Assembly (NCBI GenBank): GCA_911728455.2
Contig: OU452219.1
Location: 23,371,219 to 23,435,218, forward strand
Source of the DNA: Marthasterias glacialis
Lineage: Eukaryota > Echinodermata > Asteroidea > Forcipulatida > Asteriidae
DNA length: 64,000 nt
Direction: 5' to 3'
Under the pieces are notes generated by a model. The model worked only from the letters and a program-made list of their open reading frames with translations, was not told where the DNA came from and ran no database searches. Below are positions 13,661-26,602 of this stretch, in pieces (the stretch's first letter is position 1; every line of letters starts with the position of its first letter). The position numbers and the translations under genes are program-made.

Positions 13661-15725
13661 TCAAAGATTTGTATGTCAGATGTTATCAACAGTTTCATTT
13701 TAAATTTGATCCAGACCTGCATAATGCCCTAAAAAAAAACTAGGCATATTTTGTTGTATAACACTTCAACGAACGACAAACCGAAAAAAACAGTAAGTAG
13801 TGCCAATTTGTAAACCTAAACTTAACAACACGAACCATCATTTTAACAAAAAGCTGCGCGAAAGCAAAATTTTGAGACGAACACCATGTAACACTCGTTC
13901 TTGCATTCTCCCCATCTTATAATTGAACCCGTTCAGTTGCCAACGATTTTTCATGGTTTTTATGTTCCTTTAAGAAAAAGACAAAGAACACAAAAAAATT
14001 GACCGGTTCCACACAAAATATAACCTGGATTCCTACATCTGTCATTGTGTTCAATTCTTGGGGTTGTATGCGGCATGTTCGGTTTGTCAAGTACCTGTCA
14101 CACTCTGACACACCGTGGCCGTTCTGTCTCATCTGGTGATTGTTCTATCCGGAGTGATTGGGGGAGTGCGTGCCTCGGATTATATCGCAGTTAATTTGGT
14201 ACATCAATATGACAGCTCCTGTGGTGGACCTGTATGTACGTCAAGGCACCAGAGATTGGAAGTTGCGAGGCTATAAACAACTCTTCGTCAGGTGTGAATC
14301 GGTTTTAGAATCAAAGGGACACTGACATTTGGGTTGAAGTCTTTCCCCTGATGGCAGGTTGGTTTTGGGTTTGCAGGCCACGGTTGTGATGATGCAGAGA
14401 TTTGTATAGTTCATGCTGTAATTTGACTGCGGTGCGAGTTGATGCGATCCACAAATGAGTCAATTATGTAAGCCTAGCAGTTTGTAATGCTGTTTTTTAT
14501 TTATTTATATTCATGCCAAAGTAAAAATGTTACAATAATACCTACAGTATTGAAGACCCAGGGACCGACTTGAATCAAACGAAAATACAACATTATTCAC
14601 AATCAGTAAAATGCTGCAGTTAATTAGTGCGGGCTTTTGTATGACATTAGTACACATCAACCTGGTTTTTGTGACAGTTTCTCGGTGCTTTTCCATGAAT
14701 TTGTGATCTTTAATTACCTCCTTCAACTGTAAGTCAATATTTAACCTTTGTACGACCGGGGAAATGTCACCATTCAATCTCAGACGATGGTGCGGTGCGT
14801 TTCATCAGGCTTTAAATACCGCCGTCATGATCGTTAAATTGATTTCTAACCATGTCATATTCACACTTTTCAATCCTGCATTCGTGCTCCGTTTTGTTCA
14901 TATTTGTCATCAGTACTACAGACAAAAACCTTGACCTATAATGGATGAATTGGGGGCAGTCATTGCCTCACAATGACCAGCGGTAATTTTTAATTTCAGT
15001 CAAAATCAAGGAATTAAGCTAGGAATTTTGATAATTTTGCAGCAATTCGTAGAGGAATGACGTTGACGTTTATTGTCCGCATTGGTATGTTATTATAGGA
15101 TTAATGAACATTAATGTTCTTGACAATCCGGTTTTGAATGTGTATGGTGCTCCTTTGGATAAATACTCTGATATGAATAGTTTTTTTCACGCAGCAGCCA
15201 TCATGTTCGTTCTTACCAACCAAACCAAGGGAAAAAAGGAAAGCAATATGGGCCATTATTAATTCTTGGGTGTCTTTTTATATTGTTTTTAAGGCCATTG
15301 TCCAACATACAGGGATCCATACTAAGGGTTGACAGTGTAATAAAGGTATAAAGAGAATTCATCTGTAGGTCTAGTCCCTCCTTTGATTTGAAACTGAAGT
15401 ATCTTGTGCTTGATATAAGGCTAAATACTGTGACAAAAGGCCCAGGCCTGATGTGAAATAAAATTCTCAAGTCGCCCGGAAATAAATTTTTGACACGGCG
15501 TAGATTGGAACAGAAATAGACGCATCGACCTAGAAAAAAAATCTCCGCAGTCAGTAATGTGTCATGCTTTCCACATTTTTCAGAAAATAAAATGTCTATA
15601 GGCCTATAATGTACCGGTGCTTTATCAAATAATAATGTGGCACAGAAATACGTTGTGATTGTCGTAACTCTAGCCGTTATTGTTGTTGGCTTCACCAAAT
15701 TGCTTTTGGCACTAAGTGATACAAG

Positions 15726-15959
15726 ATATGGCGTTAAGGCTGTCTTTATTCATGTGACATCATTTTTACGGGCCTTGTAAAAATAAAAGATTTCTGTGTG
15801 AAATAGTGTTTGGTTTACGGCATAGGCTAACGCGTGATGCAGTGTATATGCCGTTTAAGCCGTCGTTGTTCATCCGACTTCGTTTTAACGGGGCTTGTAA
15901 AAATAGAAGATTTCTGTGAAATAGTGTCATTGCTGCTTTGGTTCACGGTGTAGGCTAAC
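15726..15959. repeat. Divergent tandem duplication, period about 120 bp
   Basis: 15726-15830 and 15846-15959 share ATATGCCGTT, CTTGTAAAAATA, AAGATTTCTGTG, AAATAGTGT, GGTTYACGG and TAGGCTAAC in order. No coding content. Confidence 0.9.
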
Positions 15960-16829
15960 AAGGTTAGCCCAAATGAAGACAGTTGTGTACAGAGACCCAG
16001 TTACTTGATTGATGGCGTCTAATTTAACGTAACGTCGTCCAAGTATGACTTCCAATCCGCCGCGATCAACCTCCTGCCTTTTGCCTTATTTCCATCAAAA
16101 TGTGATGTTTTAATTGCTCCCCACATTACGGAACACGCTCGTTTGTGTTGAAGCATGCCCGGGGCAGTATACAGTTGAGCTACAACGTAACCCTTTTGCT
16201 CTTTGAAGAGCAAATTGTGTAACAATGACTCCACATTAGCAGGTTTAATCTGGGTCAGAAGGGTTTTTGAGGAAGAGCAAATATTTCAATAAGGCGTATA
16301 AGTCTTTAAAGGGGCTAATCAGATCTTAAACTTCTCGTATGGATTGAGTGCACACTTTTAGACACAATGCTCTAATTGTGTTCTAAAATGTGCCATTACA
16401 CCATCCAAGCTTTGCGGAAACATATTCCAACAGATCCAAATTGATCTACACCGTTCCCCAAGGCATCTCCAGGAGTGGTGTAATGGATTTCCAAGAAAAG
16501 AGACATAAGACAATTATAATTTGATCAAACAAAAGACGCAAATGAACGTTTTGGCACCAAAATGGCCTGTGGTCACATAACATCAAAACACACTGTCTCG
16601 ACACCATTAAAACATGCCTCTCTCCTACATGGTTCCGGTTCAAACAAAAGTGTTGATTTGGCGATTCTCTGTGACGGCATTCCAAATATACTGGTATCTC
16701 TTGTATTTGTTTATTTATTTGTTTTGTTTACATGATTTGTCTTCCCTCTTGATTTATTTTAACATTCACACAGAAGAAAGATACAAATCTCATGTCAAGG
16801 GTGTGCACACAATAGTAAGATTGACAAAA

Positions 16830-17130
16830 AAAAAATCAATATTGTATAGATTTGCTTGTAACTTATCGGTAAAGGATATAAAGATGGTCATGGTGGAAAA
16901 CTTCCCTTGAAATATTTTTTGCCTGAAATGCCTTAGTTTTTGAGAAATGAGTACAGCAGTCTGTTTTGATCTCGACCTCGCGAGACCACAACTCGATGTT
17001 CTAAAACAGTGAACATAATAATTAAGGGGTTTTCACCATCTTTTGTGACTCCGATGACCGATAAATTCTCACGGGATTATGTCACGTATTTGTTGGGTCA
17101 CATAAGTGGAGGAGTTTGGTCTTTGCGATT
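16830..17130. repeat. Possible third, older copy of the interspersed repeat family
   Basis: It contains CTTGAAATATTTTTTGCCTGAAATG-like sequence, TTTTTGAGAAA, CTCGACCTCGCGAG and then GACTCCGATGACCGATAAA followed by TTCTCACGGG. The last block parallels GACTTGGACAACGGATTGA in copy A. Similarity is weaker than between copies A and B. Confidence 0.45.
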
Positions 17131-18919
17131 GCCAGTGTTGTACATGTGCTTTAATGGAGCCAATCGTTAGAAACGTGTTGGCATTGAATCATCAAATGAC
17201 AGAGTAGTTCATGTGTGAAAAATAACAACCTTGTCTCGTTTTTATGACATTTAGGGGGAAAACAACGCAGTTCAGAAACCAGCACAACTGTTGAATTTGA
17301 AATAAAACCTCACAGTGTGTATACTCCCACTCAGATGATACACAGAAAATGTTCTTGGTCAAGGTAGAGAAATAGTATATTGAAGATCTATTGACATTTA
17401 CATGATCCTTCTTTTATATTTTAATTGTAAACCATACGTTGGTGTCAGTTGAGCTTCCAGTATGTATCGTTTATGGATATCATTGGCTATAATGAGCAAG
17501 TCTCATGGGGGTTTGACATTAACGTATATTCTCAATTGTATAATAGATATATTACAATAACACATTTGTGGCTTATTTATACAGCTGTCATGAGTGTAGG
17601 TTTTCAAATTGAGTCGCTGAATAGCTCGTTATATTTAACCTATCCGATCTCAAAATGGAAAGTGGGTTAATTAATTGCTGTGTTATATTGAAGCTACCTT
17701 AAAACCACCTTCATAATATTGTGCATTTGATACTGTTTAACCCCGCAAGATTTGGTTACCAATACGGATCCTCAATTTCCTGTGCTGAGACCCAAGAATT
17801 TTCGGATTTTTTAGCTCCAGATGAGAGCTTAGGACGTGGAAAGATAGAACTTGAGGATCAACCAATCATACTGAAATCTCCGTTTGACTGCCGCCAACTT
17901 TATGTGCCATGAAAACAAACGCATCATCTCCCATGTGAGTATGTGAATATGTTGTGTTGATCTGACCTCGTTTCCAACTCGTTAAATGCAAGGTGTTACA
18001 GACATGTCATCAGCTCGACTCTCTCGCTTCAGCTATGCGATACGTTTTTTAAAGCCATGCCCCACACCACAGCCACCCTAATCCAAACAGAACCCGTCAT
18101 ATCAGAACGACAAATCCAGCAAAATGAGATTTTCGTCTCCCAGCCCCGTGGATGATCATCAATTTGGCAATTGCTGCTTTTTGAAAGAACTATTAATACA
18201 GCAGGGAAGAGATGAAATTCGGTTTGGCGAGGAAGGTCATGTTACATCTGGGCTCGACTAATGACAGAACGTGATGAGATGGGCGCTTGGGGTAGAAGCT
18301 TCTCCCCGCAGGCCAGGCGGAACGACCATGATGGTCAGACCTGGTGAAATTGTAACTTTAGTCCACCGTACATCACCGTGTCTGATGACAACTCCCTTAA
18401 TCCACAGACGCCTGATGTGATTCCTGTTTCATCGACGTGTAAATTGTCAGCGAATCGACAAGTTGGTATCGCATACAAGTTATAACCCTGCGCTTTATTA
18501 CACTCTAGTTGCTATCAAATGATGATAGTCAAGTGGCATATAACAGTCTGCAATGTCATATGGTTAGAAGATACTGGCACTCTTCAATACTATTACCAAG
18601 TTTGGTTTACTGCTTTTTGCTGAATCCTAGACTATTATGTGGAGCGAGACCATCAATATTGAGACACATTAGAGTCGTAAAAAGTAGATCAATAAAAACA
18701 AAAGTGTTTTTCATTAAAATGAGTGCGTCAACAATTTCGGTTTTATGGGCTGGGAAGTGTTAATGGTGATGGGGATATTATGGCAGTACCTTACGCACAC
18801 ATCAGTTATTGATGTTTCTTGGCTGAAGATAAAGTGTTCCAAACGCGCAATACCTGTCACGCGAATCCTCGCTACACTAAAAGACCAAAGTGACGGTTTT
18901 TTGGAACAAAGAGCCATGG

Positions 18920-18933
18920 ACACTGGAGGGCGC
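18920..18933 (+). promoter_or_regulatory. CTCF-core-like motif (weaker)
   Basis: ACACTGGAGGGCGC matches 12 of 14 core positions, in non-coding sequence. Confidence 0.3.
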
Positions 18934-19665
18934 TGTACTGACTGTATGGTTTGACAGTGGTGTCGTGGTGGATTGTAAATAGATAAGTAGACCATCAATT
19001 TTATATTGCATTCACAAGATGTCAGTGACAGGCTCTGCATGTTTATATAACAAAATAGGAAACGTAGACATCCAACTCAATACCCACATTGTTCGATAAT
19101 TAGCGATCAGTGGATATATTGTCTGAACCCAATCCTGGATTTTTAGATGAGAAGTTAGACGATAAGTGCAATATAAATCATTTCTATGATTGAAATTTAA
19201 GTGACGTCAATGGTGTAAGTAGTCTCAGTCCTACCTGCTGGGTGATGTGAACCTAATCTTAAAGCAACTCTTCCCACGGTGATTGTGTTTCTAATAAAAA
19301 TGCTGTCAGAATTCTGCAAGATGAACATCCTTAACTCGTTGCCAAGTAGGTCAACAACTCTTTGGCCCATTACTTAAAACTACTGGAACGACGAGGGTCC
19401 GTATTGCACAGGCGCTGGCCTACATCGCTAAGTGTTGTTGTATCAGTATCAGTATCTCGTACACGGTTGTTGACATAACCAAGCTCGACGGCAATTAAGT
19501 GGGCCAATGGTGGGCGCTTGACATCATTTCCAAAGCTAACACCAAGAGGAACAAGAAAGTTTCCCTCGATTTCTCTCCCTCCCTATCATCCCTGGCTGTC
19601 TGCCAATGTCGTCTGTGCATCTTATGGTGTCTTAATGTGGGCGATTATCCACGGGAAAGCACAAG

Positions 19666-19815
19666 GAGTGATATATATTGGACCTCACGGACCTGTACGG
19701 AGCTCCAGCTGTGCCATCCAACTTACCATAAGAACACGATATAGTGACTGATTATTGAGACTCTACGGAGTCCCAGCAGTGTTATCTAACTTTATCGAAA
19801 ACACAATGAGTGACT
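19666..19815. repeat. Divergent tandem duplication, period about 75 bp
   Basis: Two units share AGTGA, TATTG, TACGGAGNYCCAGC, GTGNNATC, AACTT and AANACACRAT in order. The second unit lacks about 10 bp. Confidence 0.7.
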
Positions 19816-22800
19816 TGTATTGAAACGCTGGAGTGAAGATAACCACCTCACTTCTTAACCATTAGTTTTGTTATGCTTCTTGAACAATCATGCATTGTGG
19901 AATTACTATTTCAATAGGGCCTACCCAAACATAATGTCATCCCCATCATAATGTTGTCTGGATGGCATGCATACGCTTGCCTTTGTGTGGTGTCCTGACC
20001 TTGACTGTAGCAAATGCATCTACTAAAAATAACGTTCATAATGGTAAATCGGATCAAAGTGAAGGCTCTGACCATTTTTGCTAATGGAAATAGACCCTTC
20101 TTTGGTTAAAGCATGGATTGCTTACATTGTGTATAGATGGAGAGGTACACAAAAGCTTTGAGGGGGTTTGGCAATAAAATTGACGGCCAAATAATCTTTT
20201 ATTTTCGTCGAGAATTTATTTTAGGAGTTGCGGCCTCGCTGGAAGGACACAGACGAGACAGATTATCGTACACAGCTGTTTGCTGATTCAACGACGAACG
20301 CATTCTATTCATTTTTAAAGACACAACCAAATGACCTGAACGTGGTTACATCGGGACAAGTTGTATCTCCTGAACCACATGGCAGAAATGCATAATCTTT
20401 GTGACATCTTGCAGCTCTTTACCAATGTTGGGGTGTCCACTCTATTGAACAGTGACTGACAAACATTTTTAAACATATCTTAAAACAAAACTTTTGACTG
20501 CGGTACATCAGTAACTGAGGTAAGAACTACGCCAATCAAATTGTAACTAAGTTGAATGAGAAACCAGGGTGTGTAATTTGGCGGGAGAAAAGGTCATTTT
20601 CTGCATGCATTTTTTGCATGCATTTACTGTGCGTTTAATTTACTCCGCCTTATCAAAGGTATAGTGATTGTTAATTGCGTCACGAAAATTCGCTTCCGGT
20701 CCAAACCGGAAGTTCATATAAAAACCATTCCAGAGCGAATTTGGATATGGTTTCTGTGTATGAAATCATCGATGTGATGACGTCATCATCTGTTACAATG
20801 GCCTCAAGTGACAGGTTTACATGTCCCTGATCTGTACATGACATTAGAGGACATTTGACAAATGATATACTGTATTGTAGCTGAGGACTTAAACAAGTCG
20901 AAGAAACGATTTCCGTCACGATGACATAAATGTACATGATTGTACAATCTTTGTACTGTGTGATATTTTGAATGCAGTGATGACCCCGGTTGACCCTCCT
21001 TCAGGTCCAAAGAGAATTACACAGGGTCTACAGCTAAGGGTGATATTGTTTCTTCTGCAGGACCCCTGTGTTTGTTTATAAAACACGATTTCTAGTTTGA
21101 AACTGCCTCCCTCTTTATTTATGTCAATGTATGTGGTTTAAAAAAAATCAATGCAGACATGGTTTATTAATAACTATCTCATCGGGTTCCATGTACTTTT
21201 TGGAAGGGGTAGGATTGTGAGTGATTTTGTAGGACTAGTTTGCGTCAAAGCGAACTCACAACGTTTTCAATTTGCTGGTTTGTTGTCAATCCGCAAGTGA
21301 TTTCCCACACTCGCCGGCTGAAACTGGTGACGGTGTCTATGCCTACCAACAACGTGTTGAACACTACTACAAAAAAGGCCCGCATGTTATTCCACATCGG
21401 CCCGCTCTGAGTGAGGCACTAGCCAAAGAGTAGATGCTCGTCCTTCTGAAAAGAAAGTGATTCAAAATTGTCGATGAAGTCCCATTCCCTCAGGCATTTT
21501 TTTCCAAATCTCTAGGTCATGATAAAATCTGCATTCAACACCACGCTCAAAATGCTGAATTCAAGTAAATACCTGTAGGGACCATGTTAATAAATGCACT
21601 GCGAAGCCTCCATGATTAAATTAGGCGACGACCTTTGTTTACCCCCCAACGAAACAAAAACGTCAGATGGTGTAACGTTATTAAGGAAGTTATTCATTTA
21701 AAACGGGAGCTTGTTTTGTACATGCCCTCCTGTTGACACGCAGTGCCGCATTCTTTGTCCCTTGACAATAGAAAACAAGCACTTATTCAAAATTCAGTTA
21801 GTTATCTCTCTTGTCAGTTAAGTCCTACACAAACTCCAACCTTGATAGGTGCAGAACTGCAGTGGACGTTCTTGGTTTTATCGGCGAGGGAAAAAAACTG
21901 GGCCTCAGAAAGCCCCTGGCGATTTAACATGCCTTTACTAATTAAATCGTACGTGAGGTATAAACAGGAAAATGCGTAGGGGGGAGGCACATCGATAAAA
22001 TTGACCACTGTGAGGTCTACATATTAATTTTGATAACTGTGTATATACGAAAATAATGTTTACGCTTATGGGCGTATGGAATTATACTCATATGCACGCC
22101 CATGTGACTTGTTGTTTAATGAGTGTGTATGTTGTGTATTGAATAGGATACGTTATGAGTAGCATCGATTTAAAAAAAACCAAGACCTTCAGAGCTGCCA
22201 TGTAGCCCGCTTAATGATGTTAAGTGTATATTTTTCTGTACCCGAATGACAGTTTCAACGGTGTACGGACACCATTATTTGTCAGGTTCCTAGGGTACCT
22301 TATGATAGTGAACGTAGTACTTGTCATGTCTTCAAAAGGTACCAGTCATTTTTTTGTCCTTAATCTCGGTTCGGCTCCCATTCAGTTGAATGATAATTCA
22401 TATAAATGGTTACACTGTGATAAATGGCTGTTTTTAACATAACCTATGCCGTTGTCCAACGACATTTTGCCTTACCCAAAAGTTACGAGGTGAAATTTCA
22501 CGTGTTTTAAATACTATAGAACCTCCTTCATCCATATCAACTTTATCGTTTCCCCGTCCAGTTCTACTACTCATCTCGTCCCATACATCACTCACACTAA
22601 ATCAGAAATTGACATCGCTCGTTCTCATGATATTCACCGCTTTACATCAGAACTTCAATATCAAACGAGGACACTTTCAAAACCGTGCTGGAAACAAACC
22701 TGTTTAATGAACCCATGTTTGTTCTTTTTGTAAATTGCTTCGGGACTTCAATGCGATGCGCCATTATAAAGAACTGTTTGGTTATCTAATACAACATGAA

Positions 22801-23604
22801 CAAATAAGACCGTGGATTCAAATACACGAAGAGACTTACTTGCTTTGCTTTAATTTTAGTGATGAAGACTGTCACAAGACGAAACTTTCGAAGGCCTTGC
22901 TCAGTCCAAGATACCTGAAGCAAAAACTCCGTCCTTGAAAATTCTACTTCAGTCAACAGAGGCCTACCTATCATAATTTTGGCAAACGATGAAGCCATTA
23001 CATTTAATAATACACAAAAAAAAACCTGATCAATCCTGTAAAACGTAATCTGACATTCCGTTTAAAAGCAATTTTGAACTCGAAGTACCAATTGTGCGGA
23101 AACTCAGAAAGGCCGGGACAAAATTGCAATGCTTGATAGAGTTGTTTCATAAAAAAGGGACGGTTTGTTATGAGTAACTGGTTTGCTAACTATTTGTGAC
23201 ATGTACATGTGTATACGATTGTGTTTTTCGTGTAGACCATTAGGGCTTGCAAACTTGATTTGTATTTGTACATGTGTACTGTTGTATCGGTACCTTGAAC
23301 AAAATCAAGACCTTACAGAGATCCGTTTGGGGAATGATGTTGGGGTAAATGAGATTGGTCTGTTGGTTCATGGGAAATTTGAGAAATCTGTAAAAGGTAA
23401 TGCTGCATCGTCGTCGAGAAACACTGCGTTGGATGTTGCAAGTGATTTAGCCACCATGATTTAAATCGCGGTCGCAATCCTTTTGCAAATGTAGGACGTA
23501 TCAAAACCTTTGAAAATCGACCACGTTTAATCGAAGTATAGTTTAAAGTGTCTTTAGAAACAGAACATTGACAAGTGAGCTTGAATCGTTGCTAAAATTA
23601 TTTC

Positions 23605-23636
23605 TGTGTGTGTGTGTGTGTTTGTGGGGGTGGGGG
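23605..23636. repeat. (TG)n tract with G-rich end
   Basis: About nine TG dinucleotides followed by GGGGGTGGGGG. Confidence 0.85.
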
Positions 23637-24383
23637 CGATTTCAACGAAGCGGTCTTGATATAGATAATAAGAGATTTCTTTTCAGAACTGCTTTAAATT
23701 CGTATCGCCGTCAGTTTCGATCGTCTCTTCGACCACCTTGGAATTATGACATCATGGAAGGTTGTGCATTCGTCATCGGTGTAAATGCCTTCCAAATCTA
23801 ACCGAGTAATTTGTGGGGGAAGTTGTCCTGTGGGATCTCCAGAGATCAAGAACTCAATTTACACCATGGACAATTATTTTAGTCTGGTAACTTTTCTTTC
23901 AAGATGTCACTGAGGATGAGCCATGAAACCTTCTTCCAATTATTACCAACCGATAATGAACCCATAATCGACTCAACGCGTAAAATGCCAAGCTAATAGT
24001 GTTAGGTGCTCTGTCTCTTAAATTCAGAGATGATTTCATTCTCTGTCATACTCCCTTTGAAAGCTATTATCTATCTGTCAGTTAAACACGATGTCCTCGC
24101 CGCCAAACAACGGCCTGAAACAGTTTAATCATGGTCACGTTGTCAAATTGGGTCCGTGCTTAAATAAGATACGACTTTATCTCCCACTTTAAAAGAGGAT
24201 GGTGAATTACCCCACAAATTAGCGTCATGACCTTCTCATTTTATTGTGAGACGACAATCTTCCTCATTATACGCTCATCTTCGAAGGCGTAATATATGTT
24301 GCAATCTTTTCATTGATTTACGATTTTCGATGTGAAATTGCTGTACCTTTCTGACGATGCTGATGGAGCATGATGATAACGAG

Positions 24384-24408
24384 AAGGAGGAGGAGGAGGA
24401 GGAGGAGT
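24384..24408. repeat. (GGA)n microsatellite
   Basis: Seven or eight GGA/AGG units in a purine-rich stretch that extends to about 24421. Confidence 0.9.
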
Positions 24409-26569
24409 ATGGGAAGGGGAGGATTTAATAGGGATGATGGTGATACAAAGTACAAGAGGCAAACTTTAAGAGAAAAATGCCGGCAACTTACTCGAACGCC
24501 TTCCTGTGTGACTGTACTTTACACTTGGGTAAACATTACATGGTAGATTTGTTGGTTAGATGGAGATGCATCTCGTGCATTGTGTTATAATGTAAATGAT
24601 GAATCATGAAGAGCCATAAAACCAACACAGACATACAGTCATCTGCAGCCCAAATTGATTATACACTGGAAATCAATGAGACTTCAAACAGTTTTACATT
24701 TTACATTATTAAACACAACATTGTTTATTAATGAGAAAGCTATACCTGGGAATACCGAGCAGTTCATGTACAAATGCCGGAGGGGTTTGTCACCTTGTTC
24801 CGAAAATGTTCCCTTCGTTCAATTTTCAAAATGTAAACGCATTTGTAGTGTCTCCTCTTCACGAACAAATAATGATCCAGTAGTGCGACTGGGTAAATGT
24901 TTAATGAAGTCTTCGTCTTTATTTTCTCTGCCTTTTTTCTAAAAGGAGAAGGCATACTCAAGCTGTTTTTGCAGATATCATCACCGCTGCAGTTAAAAAC
25001 AATGTGCATAGGTTTAAGGGCCTGAAACTGGCCGTAAATTGTCAACTATTCTGTGTTTATAAGCATGCTATTCAGCCTTCATTTCTGTCATTATAAATTT
25101 CTGAAGGTTACTGAAATTTAATTAAGCGTGTAAATAAACGTCATCCTCTCCAACACGTTGACCGTCACTTGCCTCTCGTCGACGAGACGGCGGACCAATG
25201 ATCAAGTGATGGTCCGAAGTGGCCTTTAGTCAAACCACACACGTAAAGAGAAAATCCAAGTAGCCCTCGTCACCGTCACTACGAACGTCACGCACCCTAG
25301 CGGCTCCCGAAGGCGTGAGAGAGGTGCGGCCATGCCTCGGTTGTTAGCGAGGATGGACTCCGCTGTAGAGCACACCAATTATCACGGTTGAGGAGTGTGA
25401 CTACTCTTGGTCCAAATCAAAGACAATCATCGGATTTTGTCCTGTCCAGGAGAGGCAGAAAAAACAGCTGTAAAACAGAAACGGGAAACACGGGAGCTCA
25501 CCATGCAAAAGTGAATTGGGATATTACAAATGACGTGACGCATTCTGTTTCCCACATCGTAGATTCTAGTTTCACTCATGCAAAGATGCAGAATTAATCC
25601 AGGTCATGCCTGGGTCCGTAAGTGCACCTGCACCTTCATAATTAATTAGCAATTCAGATCGGTAGCATATATTGGATATAACTCTATTACTGTGGTTTAT
25701 ACAATAGAATGGTATCCTCATGTACCTCAGTTGAAAGATTTTCAAGGTTTTTCATTTTTTATTATTTGTGAAGCGGTATCAATGAGTCTGTGTATTTTAT
25801 TTTTAACTGAAAAAAAAATGGTTCTGGAGTTTCGCATTTCAAATGTTGTTGCCGCTCTTTCTTGATGTCAACTGTTTATTTTTTCTTGACCGAACTTTAT
25901 ATAAATCAATTCAGGTGGCGACTCGTGAAGGAGAAGGCGACTTTGGAATAACTTTCACAGGGAATGACAGAGTAGTGTTGCAGAGAATTCCCGCGAGATT
26001 CTCGTCCAAACACGCTGCTGTGCCAGGGTGCCTAGCCTGTTCCGTCGCCATCACTCGAGCGTCCCTCCTCAAGCCCGTCGTTCACACTGCCAAGGAAACA
26101 CGCTCAATTTGTCAAACCGGGCACTCACCAAGCCGTGAGCACGTGGCACGTTTAAAAAAAAATACAACCTCGGATTGATATTAGCGGCCGTGCGGTTTGG
26201 CTTATGCGGTAAAACGGTCCGTCCACGAAAACAAAATAAAACATCAAAGGAGAGCAGCGAAGTATCGTGGTTCAAGCAAGTGATGCTCCTTTTGGCTCTC
26301 GAATTTTTGTATCTCTTCGCAACGGCTACCGGCACTATTTGGTGTTATTGGTAAACCAACAGAACCGAGTCTAACTGTGACGGGAGTATAGGAGTCACAG
26401 ACGGAAAGACAAAAATTAACAAAAGAACCGACGATTGACGCCTCTATTCAACGACCAGCTATTTGTAAAAAGAACTAATTGACTTTTATAAATGGTCTAA
26501 ACTTTAATATCCGAGTTACCTTAATTACATTGGGACTTTTCAGTTGCAGTCTTGCACAAACAGTTGCTT

Positions 26570-26602
26570 TTCTCTCACTCTCTCTCTCTCTCTCTCTCTC
26601 TT
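26570..26602. repeat. (TC)n microsatellite
   Basis: About 15 TC dinucleotides with one CA interruption. Confidence 0.9.

Larger units (their letters stand above)
12333..25914. other. Gene-free stretch, second part
   Basis: Nothing coding recognised. It contains the 13.3-kb TTTG tract, the 120-bp and 75-bp tandem duplications, a possible old interspersed repeat at 16.8 kb, TGACGTCA palindromes at 19202 and 20778, a (TG)n tract and a (GGA)n tract. The frames at 15213-15698 (-) and 18714-19040 (-) show no domains. Confidence 0.55.

Noticed and set aside
13232..13743. Long overlapping open frames on both strands (VCLF and TNKQ repeats)
   Set aside because: They are translations of the TTTG microsatellite, whose 4-bp unit contains no stop in any frame. 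The same holds for 2073-2339, 29637-29908 and 62836-63180.
15213..15698. 161-codon minus-strand frame
   Set aside because: The composition is irregular, with no motif, and it does not start at a supported splice site or ATG context.
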